Source: Lutibacter sp. (GTDB taxonomy: Bacteria; Bacteroidota; Bacteroidia; Flavobacteriales; Flavobacteriaceae). Taken from it: a stretch of DNA of 64,000 bases. Below are positions 46,293 through 55,460 of this stretch, piece after piece; the stretch's first letter is position 1, and every line of letters starts with the position of its first letter. The stretch is from the NCBI RefSeq assembly GCF_016342705.1, contig NZ_JAEINV010000003.1:186001-250000 (forward strand), in the 5' to 3' direction. The position numbers were made by a program, and so were the translations under genes. The notes beneath the pieces are model-generated. The model saw nothing but the letters and a program-made list of their open reading frames with translations. It did not search any database and was not told the DNA's origin.

Positions 46293-47015
46293 TTAGCTTC
46301 CTGATACACTACCTCCAGAAGAGGTATCTTTATTTACTTCTACAGGGTTTCCTTCATAATCAATATCTCCACCACTGCTTGCTTTTGCGGTTAATTTACC
46401 GGTAACATTCACATCTATAATTGCGCCGCTGCTTACTTTGGCTGTAGCATTTATAGTTTCTAATTTACCTGCATCAATAGAGCTTCCACTACTTGCACTA
46501 GCTGAAAATTCTATTGATTTTCCATAAATATCTATACCTGCTCCACTAGAAGAAGAGGTTGAAACTTCATCGGCATTTACGTAAACTTTAATAGAACTTC
46601 CGCTACTAGAATCTAATTGAAGTGTGCTGGTTTCAATAGTGTTTTCAGTTTTAACTAAAGCGCCGCTAGAAGTGCTAATTTTTGAGATATTATTTGTTGT
46701 TACGTAAACTTTTCTGCTTGTAGCTTTATAAACGTTTTTATCAAAATATATTTTTAGCTCATTATTTTTCACTTCGGTTCTTAAAATATCAATAATATTT
46801 TCATCAGCTTCAACTTTAATTTCAGTTGAATTACCTTGAGTTAAATATACTTCAATACCTTGTTGCACCTTAATTTCACTAAAGTTTGAACTAATTGATC
46901 TGTCTTCAGAAACTACTTCTCCATTTCCTCTAATTCCAGCTAAACCGTCCATAAAACAAGATGTTGTTGTTACTAAAAGAAGCAGTACGGTTGATAATTT
47001 AATAAGTGTTTTCAT
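46293..47015 (-). CDS. Head GIN domain lipoprotein
   Basis: A 240-residue lipoprotein (lipobox TTSC, Cys20) made of a beta-helix-like repeat rich in Ser and Gly, the putative auto-transporter adhesin head GIN (DUF2807-type) fold. The entry FSEIKVQQGIEVYLTQGN and the motif recurring as SSGSSI, SSGAGI, SSGSSI and SSGAII in the second half are typical. It has its own candidate promoter and terminator. The PspC protein next door ends in a domain of similar beta style, and both follow the same strand, suggesting envelope-stress or surface roles. Confidence 0.82.
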   Translation of the reverse strand: MKTLIKLSTVLLLLVTTTSCFMDGLAGIRGNGEVVSEDRSISSNFSEIKVQQGIEVYLTQGNSTEIKVEADENIIDILRTEVKNNELKIYFDKNVYKATSRKVYVTTNNISKISTSSGALVKTENTIETSTLQLDSSSGSSIKVYVNADEVSTSSSSGAGIDIYGKSIEFSASASSGSSIDAGKLETINATAKVSSGAIIDVNVTGKLTAKASSGGDIDYEGNPVEVNKDTSSGGSVSGS

Positions 47016-47037
47016 AATTTAATTTATTTTAGTTATT

Positions 47038-47069
47038 CAAAAGTATTTTGAAACCTTTGGTATTACCAA
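47038..47069 (-). promoter_or_regulatory. Putative promoter of the head-GIN lipoprotein gene
   Basis: On the minus strand TACTTTTG (47038-47045) matches TAnnTTTG, and a TTG lies 21 nt upstream (47067-47069). The start codon follows 22 nt after the -7 box. Confidence 0.55.
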
Positions 47070-47110
47070 TTTTTTTTGACGAATTGAGCTATAACGATGA
47101 CGAATTGTTA

Positions 47111-48859
47111 TTAATCTATTGTAATACCTGTTTCGTCAATATTTACTTCAGCATTGTTATTGTTATCATTTACTTTTATTTTCAATCCGTTTTCATCTAA
47201 TTTTAAATTAAAACTTCCATTTTTTTCTTTGTAATCATCGCCAAAAATAGTTTCATTACAATCTAAACACTCCAATCCATTTTCTGTCATTTTGTAATAA
47301 TTTTTAGGCATATCTCGGTCGTGAATATTTTGAATATTATCAACATCGTTTAAAAAGCTTCTGGTTGAATTATCTAAATAAATTATTGAGTTCACAGGAA
47401 GATAAATTGTAATATCAACAGATTGATCTTTAAATTTATTATGGAAATTTGATAAGAAATAACCGTTTAAAAGTAAATTTTTATCGTTTAAATTAAATTG
47501 ATACTCAATGGCTTCAGCATCTTTATTTGCTGTTAATCTGTTGTTTCCTTCAGATTCTTTTCTAATTTTTACAAATGCATTTTCTTTGTCCGTTGTTTTA
47601 ATATCTACAAAAACTCTTGTTGAATATAATTTTTGAATATCTCCGTCATACACGCTTTCATAGCCATAATTTCTTCTTAATTCTTTTCTGTTTGATAAAT
47701 TTTCATCACCTACCATTTTTATGCGAAGCGTATCAATTGGCGTTAATAAAATATCTTCTGTTTGATTGTGAACACCATCATAAGCTTTTTGTGTTGCAAA
47801 ATTAATACCAGCAAAGCCTAAACCAAGCAAAGCAATTATCCAAACACCTAAAAGTGATAGTTTTGTTGTTGAGCTAAATGATTTTACATTGTTTGATAGT
47901 ATTTTTAAACCTAGCATAAAAAGCACAAAAAATGGAATTCCTACTGCTAAAAAAGTAAATGCAACTAATAACCACGATGGAATAACAGAATCAAAGAAAA
48001 AAGGTGGATAATGTACATAATCATCACCAAAACCTAACATTTCAATACTTCCCCAAGAGAATGCTCCAAATATTAGAGCTATTAAAGTAATGGCTGCAAT
48101 AAATATTAATAAGGCTCCTATAAATTTACCAAATATGTTAAATATTGCTGAAAGTATTTTTCCTAAAGTTTCAATAATTTCTTGAATTCCAGATTTTGCT
48201 CTGTTTTCAACATTTCTTTTAAATTCAGGGTTTTTTACTTTTTCAGTAGCACTGTTTACACCATCTTTTACGCGAGATGAAACATCTTGAAATTCTTCTC
48301 TAATTTTACGTTCAATATTGCTAATGTTTACGGGTTCACCTTTCATTTGTAATTTTTCGGCTGTGGTTTCCGCTACCGGAATTAATATCCAAAGTATGGC
48401 GTAAATTAAAATTCCTGTTCCAAATGAAAACACTAATACAAGCCATAAAATTCTTACCCAAAGAGCATCTATACCAAAGTAATGAGCTAAACCAGCACAT
48501 ACACCTCCTAAAAATTTATCTTCACTATCTCTAAATAATTTTTTTGAAGAAGAACTCTGTTTGTTAATTTGTTGGTCTTCAAAAAGTTCTTCATCTACTA
48601 AATAATCTTCAGGTTTTCCCATTATTTTGGTAATTTCATCAATATCTGCTTCATTGATAACCTGACGTTCATTTTTTATCCTATCAGATAGTAATTCACC
48701 AATTCGCAATTCAATATCATTTAAAATTTCATCTCTCCCTTGCGGATCATCACTTAAAGATCTTCTAATGGCATCTAAATAATGTTTTAGTTTTTGATAA
48801 GCTAATTCATCAATATGAAAGAAGATACCTCCTAAATTTATATTTATTGTTTTGTTCAT
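47111..48859 (-). CDS. PspC domain membrane protein with C-terminal beta domain
   Basis: 582 residues. A cytoplasmic N-terminal helical domain (1-100, LKHYLDAIRRSLSDDPQGRDEI, a pattern shared with DUF1700-like proteins) precedes the PspC domain (about 106-160, LFRDSEDKFLGGVCAGLAHYFGID and a transmembrane pair), two to three further membrane segments (about 235-350), and a periplasmic beta-rich domain resembling DUF4097 (about 370-582). PspC proteins sense envelope stress. It overlaps the PadR regulator gene by 4 nt, so the two are translationally coupled, and is downstream of DUF4870 in the same operon. Confidence 0.88.
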   Translation of the reverse strand: MNKTININLGGIFFHIDELAYQKLKHYLDAIRRSLSDDPQGRDEILNDIELRIGELLSDRIKNERQVINEADIDEITKIMGKPEDYLVDEELFEDQQINKQSSSSKKLFRDSEDKFLGGVCAGLAHYFGIDALWVRILWLVLVFSFGTGILIYAILWILIPVAETTAEKLQMKGEPVNISNIERKIREEFQDVSSRVKDGVNSATEKVKNPEFKRNVENRAKSGIQEIIETLGKILSAIFNIFGKFIGALLIFIAAITLIALIFGAFSWGSIEMLGFGDDYVHYPPFFFDSVIPSWLLVAFTFLAVGIPFFVLFMLGLKILSNNVKSFSSTTKLSLLGVWIIALLGLGFAGINFATQKAYDGVHNQTEDILLTPIDTLRIKMVGDENLSNRKELRRNYGYESVYDGDIQKLYSTRVFVDIKTTDKENAFVKIRKESEGNNRLTANKDAEAIEYQFNLNDKNLLLNGYFLSNFHNKFKDQSVDITIYLPVNSIIYLDNSTRSFLNDVDNIQNIHDRDMPKNYYKMTENGLECLDCNETIFGDDYKEKNGSFNLKLDENGLKIKVNDNNNNAEVNIDETGITID

Positions 48860-49197
48860 TTTTCAGTTGATTTTTTGTTGGTTACTAAGTTTACAGCTTC
48901 TACAAGTTCACTCCAAGTTGAGTTTAATTCGTTTAAAAATAATCTTCCGGTTTCGGTTAAATCGTAATATTTTCTTGGTGGTCCAGAGGTAGATTCTTCC
49001 CATCTATATTCCAATAAACCTGCATTTTTTAATCGTGTTAATAAAGGATATACAGTTCCTTCAACAACTAACAATTTTGCATCTTTCAGTTGCGATAAAA
49101 TTTCAGAAGTATAAGCATCACCATGTTGTAATATGGAAAGTATGCAGTATTCTAAAACTCCTTTTCGCATTTGTGCTTTTGTGTTTTCTATCTTCAT
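48856..49197 (-). CDS. PadR-family transcriptional regulator
   Basis: 113 residues with a PadR-type winged helix (RKGVLEYCILSILQHGDAYTSEIL, then VVEGTVYPLLTRLKNAGLLEYRWEESTSGPPRKYYDLTETG), followed by a short helical dimerisation segment. PadR proteins usually repress their own operon. It overlaps pspC-like by 4 nt (ATGA) and lies 25 nt after DUF4870, so the three genes form an operon that it probably regulates. Confidence 0.92.
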   Translation of the reverse strand: MKIENTKAQMRKGVLEYCILSILQHGDAYTSEILSQLKDAKLLVVEGTVYPLLTRLKNAGLLEYRWEESTSGPPRKYYDLTETGRLFLNELNSTWSELVEAVNLVTNKKSTEK

Positions 49198-49222
49198 AAG
49201 TTGATATTTTATTTTTCAAATG

Positions 49223-49594
49223 CTATTTAACAAATTCTATGGTATAAGGATAATTATAATATTCCCCGTTGGTTGCTTTAATACTTGCAGAAATAATTAA
49301 TACTATTTTTAATAGTATGGCAGGAATAATTCCTAATAAAATAGCAACTAAACCAATTCCTAAAGTAAAAATGGTGATTGGTATAATTAGCAATGCCAGT
49401 AAAAAGCAATACAATAAAATACTTAGCTGAAAATTTACTGCCGCTTTTCCGTGAGAATTAATATAGGAACTTTCGTTTTTTTTAGCAATCCATAAAACCA
49501 ATGGCGCTATTATATTTCCAAATGGGAAAACCCAACCAGCAAATCCACTTAAATGTGTTATTGTACTATAATTTTTATCGTTTTGAGTGATCAT
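49223..49594 (-). CDS. DUF4870 membrane protein
   Basis: 123 residues, a small polytopic protein of the DUF4870/Tic20-like group. The N-terminal NYSTITHLSGFAGWVFPFGNIIAPLVLWIAKKNESSYINSHGKAAVNFQ carries the family motif (start shown in part), followed by two more membrane helices to about 105 and a short polar C-terminus. It is the first gene of the operon with PadR and PspC and has a good promoter 29 nt upstream. Confidence 0.87.
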   Translation of the reverse strand: MITQNDKNYSTITHLSGFAGWVFPFGNIIAPLVLWIAKKNESSYINSHGKAAVNFQLSILLYCFLLALLIIPITIFTLGIGLVAILLGIIPAILLKIVLIISASIKATNGEYYNYPYTIEFVK

Positions 49595-49622
49595 AATATT
49601 ATTGGTTTACTATTCTACTATG

Positions 49623-49655
49623 CAAATATATGTATAAAAGATAGTAATATGCAAA
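49623..49655 (-). promoter_or_regulatory. Promoter of the DUF4870-PadR-PspC operon
   Basis: The minus strand carries TTTG (49652-49655) and TATATTTG (49623-49630) separated by 21 nt, a full match in boxes. The DUF4870 start follows 28 nt after the -7 box. Confidence 0.7.
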
Positions 49656-49761
49656 ACATAGTACTGTATTTTAACATATTTTTAACAAATATTTTTTGTT
49701 TATAACTATAAAATACTAACTATTTTATGTTAATTATCTGTTACGATAATGTTATTATTTG

Positions 49762-49769
49762 TATATTTG
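49762..49769 (+). promoter_or_regulatory. Putative -7 element of the sensor-kinase gene
   Basis: TATATTTG on the plus strand matches TAnnTTTG, about 80 nt before the kinase ATG at 49850. No clear upstream box was found. The rest of the 255-nt intergenic region contains only A/T-rich sequence. Confidence 0.4.
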
Positions 49770-49849
49770 GTATGAAAATACTAACAAACGGTTTAAAATA
49801 GGTAAAAAAAGTCGGTTGTTTGTTTTTTAGTATTTTAAAACCAATAAAT

Positions 49850-52800
49850 ATGGCACACAAATTAGATCAAGAAGTTTTGGAGAAAGATTTAACAAAAATT
49901 GAATTATTAGAGGTTTTAAAAACCCAAAATAAAAATATAAACTTGTTAGAAAAGGAGTATGCCAAATATAAAAATTGGTTTGAAAATTCTATTGATGGCT
50001 TTTATAGAAGTTCATTAGAAGGACATTTTATTGATATTAATTTGTCATTAGTTAAAATGTTAGGATATAATTCAAAAGAGGAACTTTTAAAAGTAAATAT
50101 TAAATCTCAAATCTACTTGAATTCAGATGAGAGGGAAGCTGTTATAAAACAAAATGAAAATGATAGTAGAAAAGTACATAGCATTAGAAAAAAAGATGGA
50201 ACTTCAATTTGGGTAGAAGATTATGTAAGAAAAGTTTATGATGATAATGGAAATTTACTGTTTTTTGAAGGGATAATAAGAAATGTTTCTGAAATTGTAA
50301 AAGCAAAGAAAATTCAAAAAGTACTGTTAAAAATTTCTCAACAAGGTTATAAATCAGAACATCTAAAAGATTTAAATGAATTTATAAGAATTGAATTAGG
50401 AAAGTTATTAGATACTACTAATTTTTATATTGCCTTTTATAATGAGCAAGAACAAACACTAAATATACCATTTATGACCGGTGAAGATTTTGAAGGTGAT
50501 TTTCCTGCAGAAAAATCTATGACTGGTTTTTTAATTAAAAAAAATGAGCCTGTTCTTATAAAATCGCAAGAATTTGAAAAATTAATTGAAACAGGAGAAA
50601 TAGAACTTTTAGGGGGTTTTCCAAAAGTTTGGTTAGGAGTTCCATTAAGGGTTAAAAATAAAGTAATTGGTGCAATTGTTGTTCAAAGTTATGATGATGA
50701 GAATGCTTATAGTGTTGATGATATTGAACTTTTAAATTTTATTTCATCTCAATTAAGTATTATAGTTCAACGTAAAAAAGATATTCAAGAAAATACAATT
50801 TCAAAAGAGATTTTACGAAAAGTATTGGATAATATTCCTACAAAAGTTTTTTGGAAAGATTTAGATTCAAAATTTTTAGGTGTGAATGCCGCTTCAATAA
50901 ACGAAAAACAATTTAAGGATGAAAATGATGTAATTGGAAAATCAGATTTTGACTTTTACGATAAAAAATGGGCGCAAAAATATCGTAATGATGAATTGGA
51001 AATTATGCAAAGTGGTGTTCCTAAATTAAATTACATTGAAACTCAAGTTGTAAATGGCGAAGAACGTTCATACATATCAAGTAAACTTCCTTTTTATGAT
51101 TCAAACAATAAAATAATTGGAATTATTGGTACTTCTGAAGATATAACTGAAAAGTTAGATAATGAAAATAAGTTAAAAAATATAACTGATGAGATATCTC
51201 TTGCAAAAGAAGTTTTAAGAAAAGTGCTTGATAATATTCCAATAAAGGTTTTTTGGAAAAATAAAGAATCAAAATTTTTAGGATGTAATGAAGCTTTCTT
51301 AAAAGATAATTCATTTACAAATGAAGAAGAAATTATTGGTAAGTCAGATTTTGATTTTAATGATAGAATTGATGCAGAAAAATATAGAAACGATGATGTT
51401 GCAATTATTTTAAGCGGAAACCCTAAATTAAATTATCAACAGTCTTACATTAAAAATGGAGAAGAGAGATGGACCAGAACTAGTAAACTACCTTTTTTTG
51501 ATGAAGAAAAAAATGTAATTGGCATAATAGGAACTTCCGAAGATATTACCGAACGATTAGAAAACGAGAAAAAATTAAAAAAAGCTACAGAAGAAGCCAT
51601 AAATGCCAATTTATCTAAGTCAACCTTTTTAGCAAATATGAGTCACGAAATTCGTACACCAATGAATGCTATTTTAGGATATTCACAATTGTTGCAAGAA
51701 GATGATAATTTAACAAAAGATCAACAAGAAAATTTAAAAACCATTAACAAAAGTGGAGAGCATTTATTAGCATTAATTAATGATATTTTAGACATGTCTA
51801 AAATTGAAGCTGGAAGACTTGATGTTAATTTAGCAGATTTTGATTTTATTGAACTTTTAAAAGAAGTTGAGCAACTTTTTAAAAACAAAGCAGCTAGTAA
51901 AAATTTAATGTTAGACTTTAAAGTTGGTTTAAGTGTTCCAAAAATTATGTTAGCTGATCAATCTAAAATTAAACAGGTTATCATTAATTTAATAGGAAAC
52001 GCTATAAAGTTTACCGACAATGGATTTGTACAAGTTATTGTTGAAACTGTAAACAATCAACTTCTTAAAGTTGAGGTAAAAGACAGTGGTTGTGGGATAG
52101 CAGTTGATGATCAATTAGCAATATTTAAACCATTTGAGCAAGCTAAAAAAGGAGGAGAGGTAATAGGGGGAACAGGGTTAGGTTTGGCAATTAGTAAAAA
52201 GTTTTCAAATTTAATGAAAGGAGATATTACAATTGAAAGTGAACCTAACAAAGGCTCATCCTTTATATTTACATTTGAATTCCAAGAAGGAAAATCAATA
52301 AAAACGTTAGAAGAAATAAGATCTAGAAAAGTACTTTCGTTAGTTCCTGAAATGCAAGGAATAAAAGTGGCAATTGTTGATGATAGATTTGAGAATAGAG
52401 ATATTTTATATAAAAAATTACATCCACTAGGATTTAAAATTAAAATGGCTGAAAATGGTTCAGAGGCAGTTGAATTGTATGAAAACTGGAAACCCGATAT
52501 TGTTTTAATGGATGTAGTAATGCCCGTAATGAATGGGGTTGAAGCAACTAGACGAATTTTAGAAATTGCTAACGGAAAGCATGATGTTAAAGTATTTGTT
52601 GTGAGTGCAAGTGCATTAGAATCAGAACAAAGGGAAGTTATGGATATAGGAGCTACTGTTTTTATTAAAAAACCAGTAATTTTTGATAATTTAATTTTTG
52701 AATTAGAAAATAAAGGAAATCTAAAATTTATTTTTAAAGAAGAAAATAAAAACTGCAATACTCAAAATATTGAAGTAAGCCCAACTGATATCCCTTTAAT

Positions 52801-52963
52801 GTTAAAAGCAAAATTTATAATGGCTGCTGATGAAGGTGATTTTGAGCAATTACAAGATTTATTGAAAATATTAGAAAAAGAAACTCAAAAAACATTTAAA
52901 TATATTGATGAATGTATTCTTGAAATGGAATTTGAAAATTTAGTTAAATGGTTAAAATCTTAA
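49850..52963 (+). CDS. Hybrid sensor histidine kinase with PAS, GAF and receiver domains
   Basis: 1037 residues from the ATG at 49850; the ORF can be read from a TTG at 49820 but the added ten residues are unsupported. Order: PAS (about 35-150), GAF (about 155-310), two PAS domains (about 320-570) that are near copies of each other, HisKA with SHEIRTPMN (His599), HATPase with NLIGNAIKF and GTGLGLAI, a receiver with phospho-acceptor Asp888 in LMDVVMP, and a helical C-terminus without the His of an Hpt domain. No transmembrane segment is seen, so it is a cytoplasmic sensor of an unknown signal. It is followed after 4 nt by a receiver-kinase gene. Confidence 0.9.
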   Translation: MAHKLDQEVLEKDLTKIELLEVLKTQNKNINLLEKEYAKYKNWFENSIDGFYRSSLEGHFIDINLSLVKMLGYNSKEELLKVNIKSQIYLNSDEREAVIKQNENDSRKVHSIRKKDGTSIWVEDYVRKVYDDNGNLLFFEGIIRNVSEIVKAKKIQKVLLKISQQGYKSEHLKDLNEFIRIELGKLLDTTNFYIAFYNEQEQTLNIPFMTGEDFEGDFPAEKSMTGFLIKKNEPVLIKSQEFEKLIETGEIELLGGFPKVWLGVPLRVKNKVIGAIVVQSYDDENAYSVDDIELLNFISSQLSIIVQRKKDIQENTISKEILRKVLDNIPTKVFWKDLDSKFLGVNAASINEKQFKDENDVIGKSDFDFYDKKWAQKYRNDELEIMQSGVPKLNYIETQVVNGEERSYISSKLPFYDSNNKIIGIIGTSEDITEKLDNENKLKNITDEISLAKEVLRKVLDNIPIKVFWKNKESKFLGCNEAFLKDNSFTNEEEIIGKSDFDFNDRIDAEKYRNDDVAIILSGNPKLNYQQSYIKNGEERWTRTSKLPFFDEEKNVIGIIGTSEDITERLENEKKLKKATEEAINANLSKSTFLANMSHEIRTPMNAILGYSQLLQEDDNLTKDQQENLKTINKSGEHLLALINDILDMSKIEAGRLDVNLADFDFIELLKEVEQLFKNKAASKNLMLDFKVGLSVPKIMLADQSKIKQVIINLIGNAIKFTDNGFVQVIVETVNNQLLKVEVKDSGCGIAVDDQLAIFKPFEQAKKGGEVIGGTGLGLAISKKFSNLMKGDITIESEPNKGSSFIFTFEFQEGKSIKTLEEIRSRKVLSLVPEMQGIKVAIVDDRFENRDILYKKLHPLGFKIKMAENGSEAVELYENWKPDIVLMDVVMPVMNGVEATRRILEIANGKHDVKVFVVSASALESEQREVMDIGATVFIKKPVIFDNLIFELENKGNLKFIFKEENKNCNTQNIEVSPTDIPLMLKAKFIMAADEGDFEQLQDLLKILEKETQKTFKYIDECILEMEFENLVKWLKS

Positions 52964-52967
52964 AATT

Positions 52968-54071
52968 ATGGGCGTAAAAAATTATACTATTTTAATAGTT
53001 GATGACAATCCTAATAATTTAAAAGTTTTAGGAGGTGTTCTAAAATCTGCAGGTTACAACTACAGGATGGCAAAATCTGGAAAATTAGCCTTAAGTGTTT
53101 TAGAAAAAACAAAACCTGAATTAATTTTATTAGATATTCAAATGCCAGAAATGGATGGTTTTGAAACCTGTGAAAAAATTAAGGAAATTCCAGAAAACCA
53201 GAATATTCCTATTATTTTTTTAACGGCAAATTCTGATGCTGAAAGCGTAAACAAAGCTTTTAAAGTTGGTGGAGTAGATTATGTTACTAAACCATTTAAT
53301 ACAGAAGAGCTTTTAAGAAGAATAGAAACACATATTAAACTAAAAATACAAGCAGAAGAATTAGTCATTCAAAATGCGTCAAAAGATAAATTTATCTCCA
53401 TAATTTCTCATGATTTAAAAAATCCGTTGGCAAATATTATTGGTTTCTCAGAATTAATTAAAGAAAATTATAATGAAATTGATCCTAAAAAACTGCTAAA
53501 TTTTATTGAGTATATTAATAATTCAGCTGTTTTTTCATTAGAAATTTTAGATGATTTACTGGATTGGTCTAGAATTCAGCGAGGAAGTTTAAAATCTATC
53601 AAGCAAAATTTTAATTTAAGTGATTTATTAAAAAATAACATAGATGGGCATACGCCACAAGCACTTGCAAAAAGTATATTTTTTGAATCGCATTTTGAAA
53701 AAGATGTTCAAATACATGCCGATGAAAGAATGGTTTCTGCTGTGGTAAGAAATTTAATTTCAAATGCTATAAAATTCACACCAAAAGGAGGTCATATTTC
53801 GGTGTCAACCAAAGAGATTTTAATAAATAATAAAAAACTAATTGAAACTGAAATTAAAGATACCGGAATAGGTATAGATGAAGAAAGTATTCGTAAATTA
53901 TTTAAAATAGAACATAATTACAACTCTAAAGGAACAAATAATGAAACTGGAACAGGTTTAGGTTTAATTTTGTGCAAAGAATTTATACGCCTTAATAACG
54001 GCGAAATTAGAGTTGAAAGCACTCCAAAAGTAGGTACAACTATAATTTTTGATTTAGAGCCTGCCTGCTAA
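52968..54071 (+). CDS. Response regulator-histidine kinase (REC-HisKA-HATPase)
   Basis: 367 residues. The N-terminal receiver has Asp12, Asp13, the acceptor Asp56 (LLDIQMP) and Lys108 in TKPF. A kinase core follows: HisKA with SHDLKNPLAN (His148) and HATPase with NLISNAIKF and TGLGLIL. There is no DNA-binding domain, so it probably passes phosphate on to a separate partner. It starts 4 nt after the large hybrid kinase and is surely cotranscribed; the two may form a phosphorelay. The final output is not encoded here. Confidence 0.92.
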   Translation: MGVKNYTILIVDDNPNNLKVLGGVLKSAGYNYRMAKSGKLALSVLEKTKPELILLDIQMPEMDGFETCEKIKEIPENQNIPIIFLTANSDAESVNKAFKVGGVDYVTKPFNTEELLRRIETHIKLKIQAEELVIQNASKDKFISIISHDLKNPLANIIGFSELIKENYNEIDPKKLLNFIEYINNSAVFSLEILDDLLDWSRIQRGSLKSIKQNFNLSDLLKNNIDGHTPQALAKSIFFESHFEKDVQIHADERMVSAVVRNLISNAIKFTPKGGHISVSTKEILINNKKLIETEIKDTGIGIDEESIRKLFKIEHNYNSKGTNNETGTGLGLILCKEFIRLNNGEIRVESTPKVGTTIIFDLEPAC

Positions 54072-54136
54072 ATTTAGTTATTTAATACACTTAGTATCTG
54101 TCTTTTTTTTTATAAATTGACCTCAAAATATTTTAT

Positions 54137-54595
54137 ATGGAGGTTACAGTAAAAAGAATGAATCAATTTTTGATGTTTAAATTGCCATCTGCATTTATTT
54201 GCGGTGTAAAATTAAAGGAACTAAACAGTGAAAAAGCGATGGTTTCTGTAAAGCATCGATGGATTAATCAAAATCCCTTTAACTCCATGTATTTTGCTGT
54301 TCAATCTATGGCAGCAGAATTATCTACTGGCGCAATTGTTATTAAAAAAATAAAAGAAAGCAATAAAAATATTTCTATGTTGGTTACAAACCATCAAGGT
54401 TCTTTTACCAAAAAAGCTGTTGGCTTAATTAAATTTACTTGTAAGGACGGAATTTTAATAGATGAAGCTTTAAAAAGAACTATTGAAAGTGGTGAAGGCC
54501 AAAAAATTACCATGAAATCAGTTGGGATTGATGAAAATGGAGACCAAGTATCAGAATATCAATTTGAATGGAGTGTTAAATTAAAATCTAAATAA
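54137..54595 (+). CDS. DUF4442 hotdog-fold protein
   Basis: 152 residues of the DUF4442 family, predicted hotdog-fold proteins related to acyl-CoA thioesterases such as PaaI and YiiD. FKLPSAFICGVKLKELNSEKAMVSVKHRWINQNPFNSMYFAVQSMAAELSTG (given in part) is the family's N-terminal and catalytic-helix region; NPFNSMYFAVQ aligns with the active-site helix. The stop is 3 nt before the TIGR00266 gene, so the pair is cotranscribed. The substrate is unknown. Confidence 0.82.
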   Translation: MEVTVKRMNQFLMFKLPSAFICGVKLKELNSEKAMVSVKHRWINQNPFNSMYFAVQSMAAELSTGAIVIKKIKESNKNISMLVTNHQGSFTKKAVGLIKFTCKDGILIDEALKRTIESGEGQKITMKSVGIDENGDQVSEYQFEWSVKLKSK

Positions 54596-54598
54596 AAT

Positions 54599-55396
54599 AT
54601 GAATGCACATGAAATAGATTATCAAATTCACGGAGAAGAAATGCAATTTGTTGAAATTGAGTTGGATCCGCAGGAAAGTGTTGTTGCTGAATCTGGAAGT
54701 TTTATGATGATGAGTGATGGTATAAAAATGGAAACTATTTTTGGAGATGGTTCAAATCAAGATGAAGGAGTTTTAGGAAAGCTTTTTTCAGCGGGTAAAA
54801 GATTATTAACTGGTGAAAGTTTATTTATGACAGTTTTTTCAAATATTGGAATGGGGAAAAAACAAATTTCTTTTGCATCACCTTATCCAGGTAAAATTAT
54901 TCCAATTGATTTAAGTGAAATTGGGGGAAAATTTATTTGTCAAAAAGATGCATTTTTGTGTGCAGCCAAAGGAGTTTCTGTTGGTATAGAATTTTCTAAA
55001 CGTTTAGGAAGAGGTTTGTTTGGAGGTGAAGGTTTTATTATGGAAAAGTTAGAAGGTGACGGTTTGGCTTTTGTGCATGCTGGAGGTACAATGAGCAAAA
55101 AAGTTTTGTTTTCGGGTGAAATTTTAAAAGTGGATACAGGTTGTATTGTTGGTTTTACAAAAGATGTAGATTATGATATTGAATTTGTAGGCGGTATAAA
55201 AAATACTGTTTTTGGTGGGGAAGGTTTGTTTTTCGCCACATTAAAAGGACCAGGTACGGTTTATGTTCAATCTTTACCTTTTAGCAGGTTGGCAGGCAGA
55301 GTGTTAGCGTTAGCTCCTCAAACTGGAGGAAAGCGAAGAGGTGAAGGAAGTATATTGGGTGGAATTGGAGATTTGTTAGATGGAGATAATAGATAA
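54599..55396 (+). CDS. TIGR00266/AIM24-family protein
   Basis: 265 residues. The family has a double-stranded beta-helix-like fold and no established activity; homologues occur in bacteria and in mitochondria (AIM24). Recognised features are [28 protein letters not shown] at the start (in part), [11 protein letters not shown], and a glycine-rich C-terminal tail with [18 protein letters not shown]. It follows DUF4442 by 3 nt and precedes a strong bidirectional terminator. Confidence 0.87.
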   Translation: MNAHEIDYQIHGEEMQFVEIELDPQESVVAESGSFMMMSDGIKMETIFGDGSNQDEGVLGKLFSAGKRLLTGESLFMTVFSNIGMGKKQISFASPYPGKIIPIDLSEIGGKFICQKDAFLCAAKGVSVGIEFSKRLGRGLFGGEGFIMEKLEGDGLAFVHAGGTMSKKVLFSGEILKVDTGCIVGFTKDVDYDIEFVGGIKNTVFGGEGLFFATLKGPGTVYVQSLPFSRLAGRVLALAPQTGGKRRGEGSILGGIGDLLDGDNR

Positions 55397-55400
55397 GGTT

Positions 55401-55446
55401 AAAAGAAAAGGTCAATTATTTATACAAATAATTAACCTTTTCTTTT
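55401..55446. terminator. Long bidirectional terminator hairpin
   Basis: A 21-bp stem with one C-A mismatch (plus strand) or G-U pair (minus strand) pairs 55401-55421 with 55426-55446 across a 4-nt loop. Its base is AAAAG against CTTTT. It lies between the convergent TIGR00266 and DUF-like membrane protein genes. Confidence 0.85.
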
Positions 55447-55460
55447 AGTGTTTAAAACTT

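Noticed and set aside
52111..52758. A 215-codon minus-strand ORF within the hybrid kinase
   Set aside because: It is antisense to the HATPase and receiver domains, whose motifs are clear on the plus strand.
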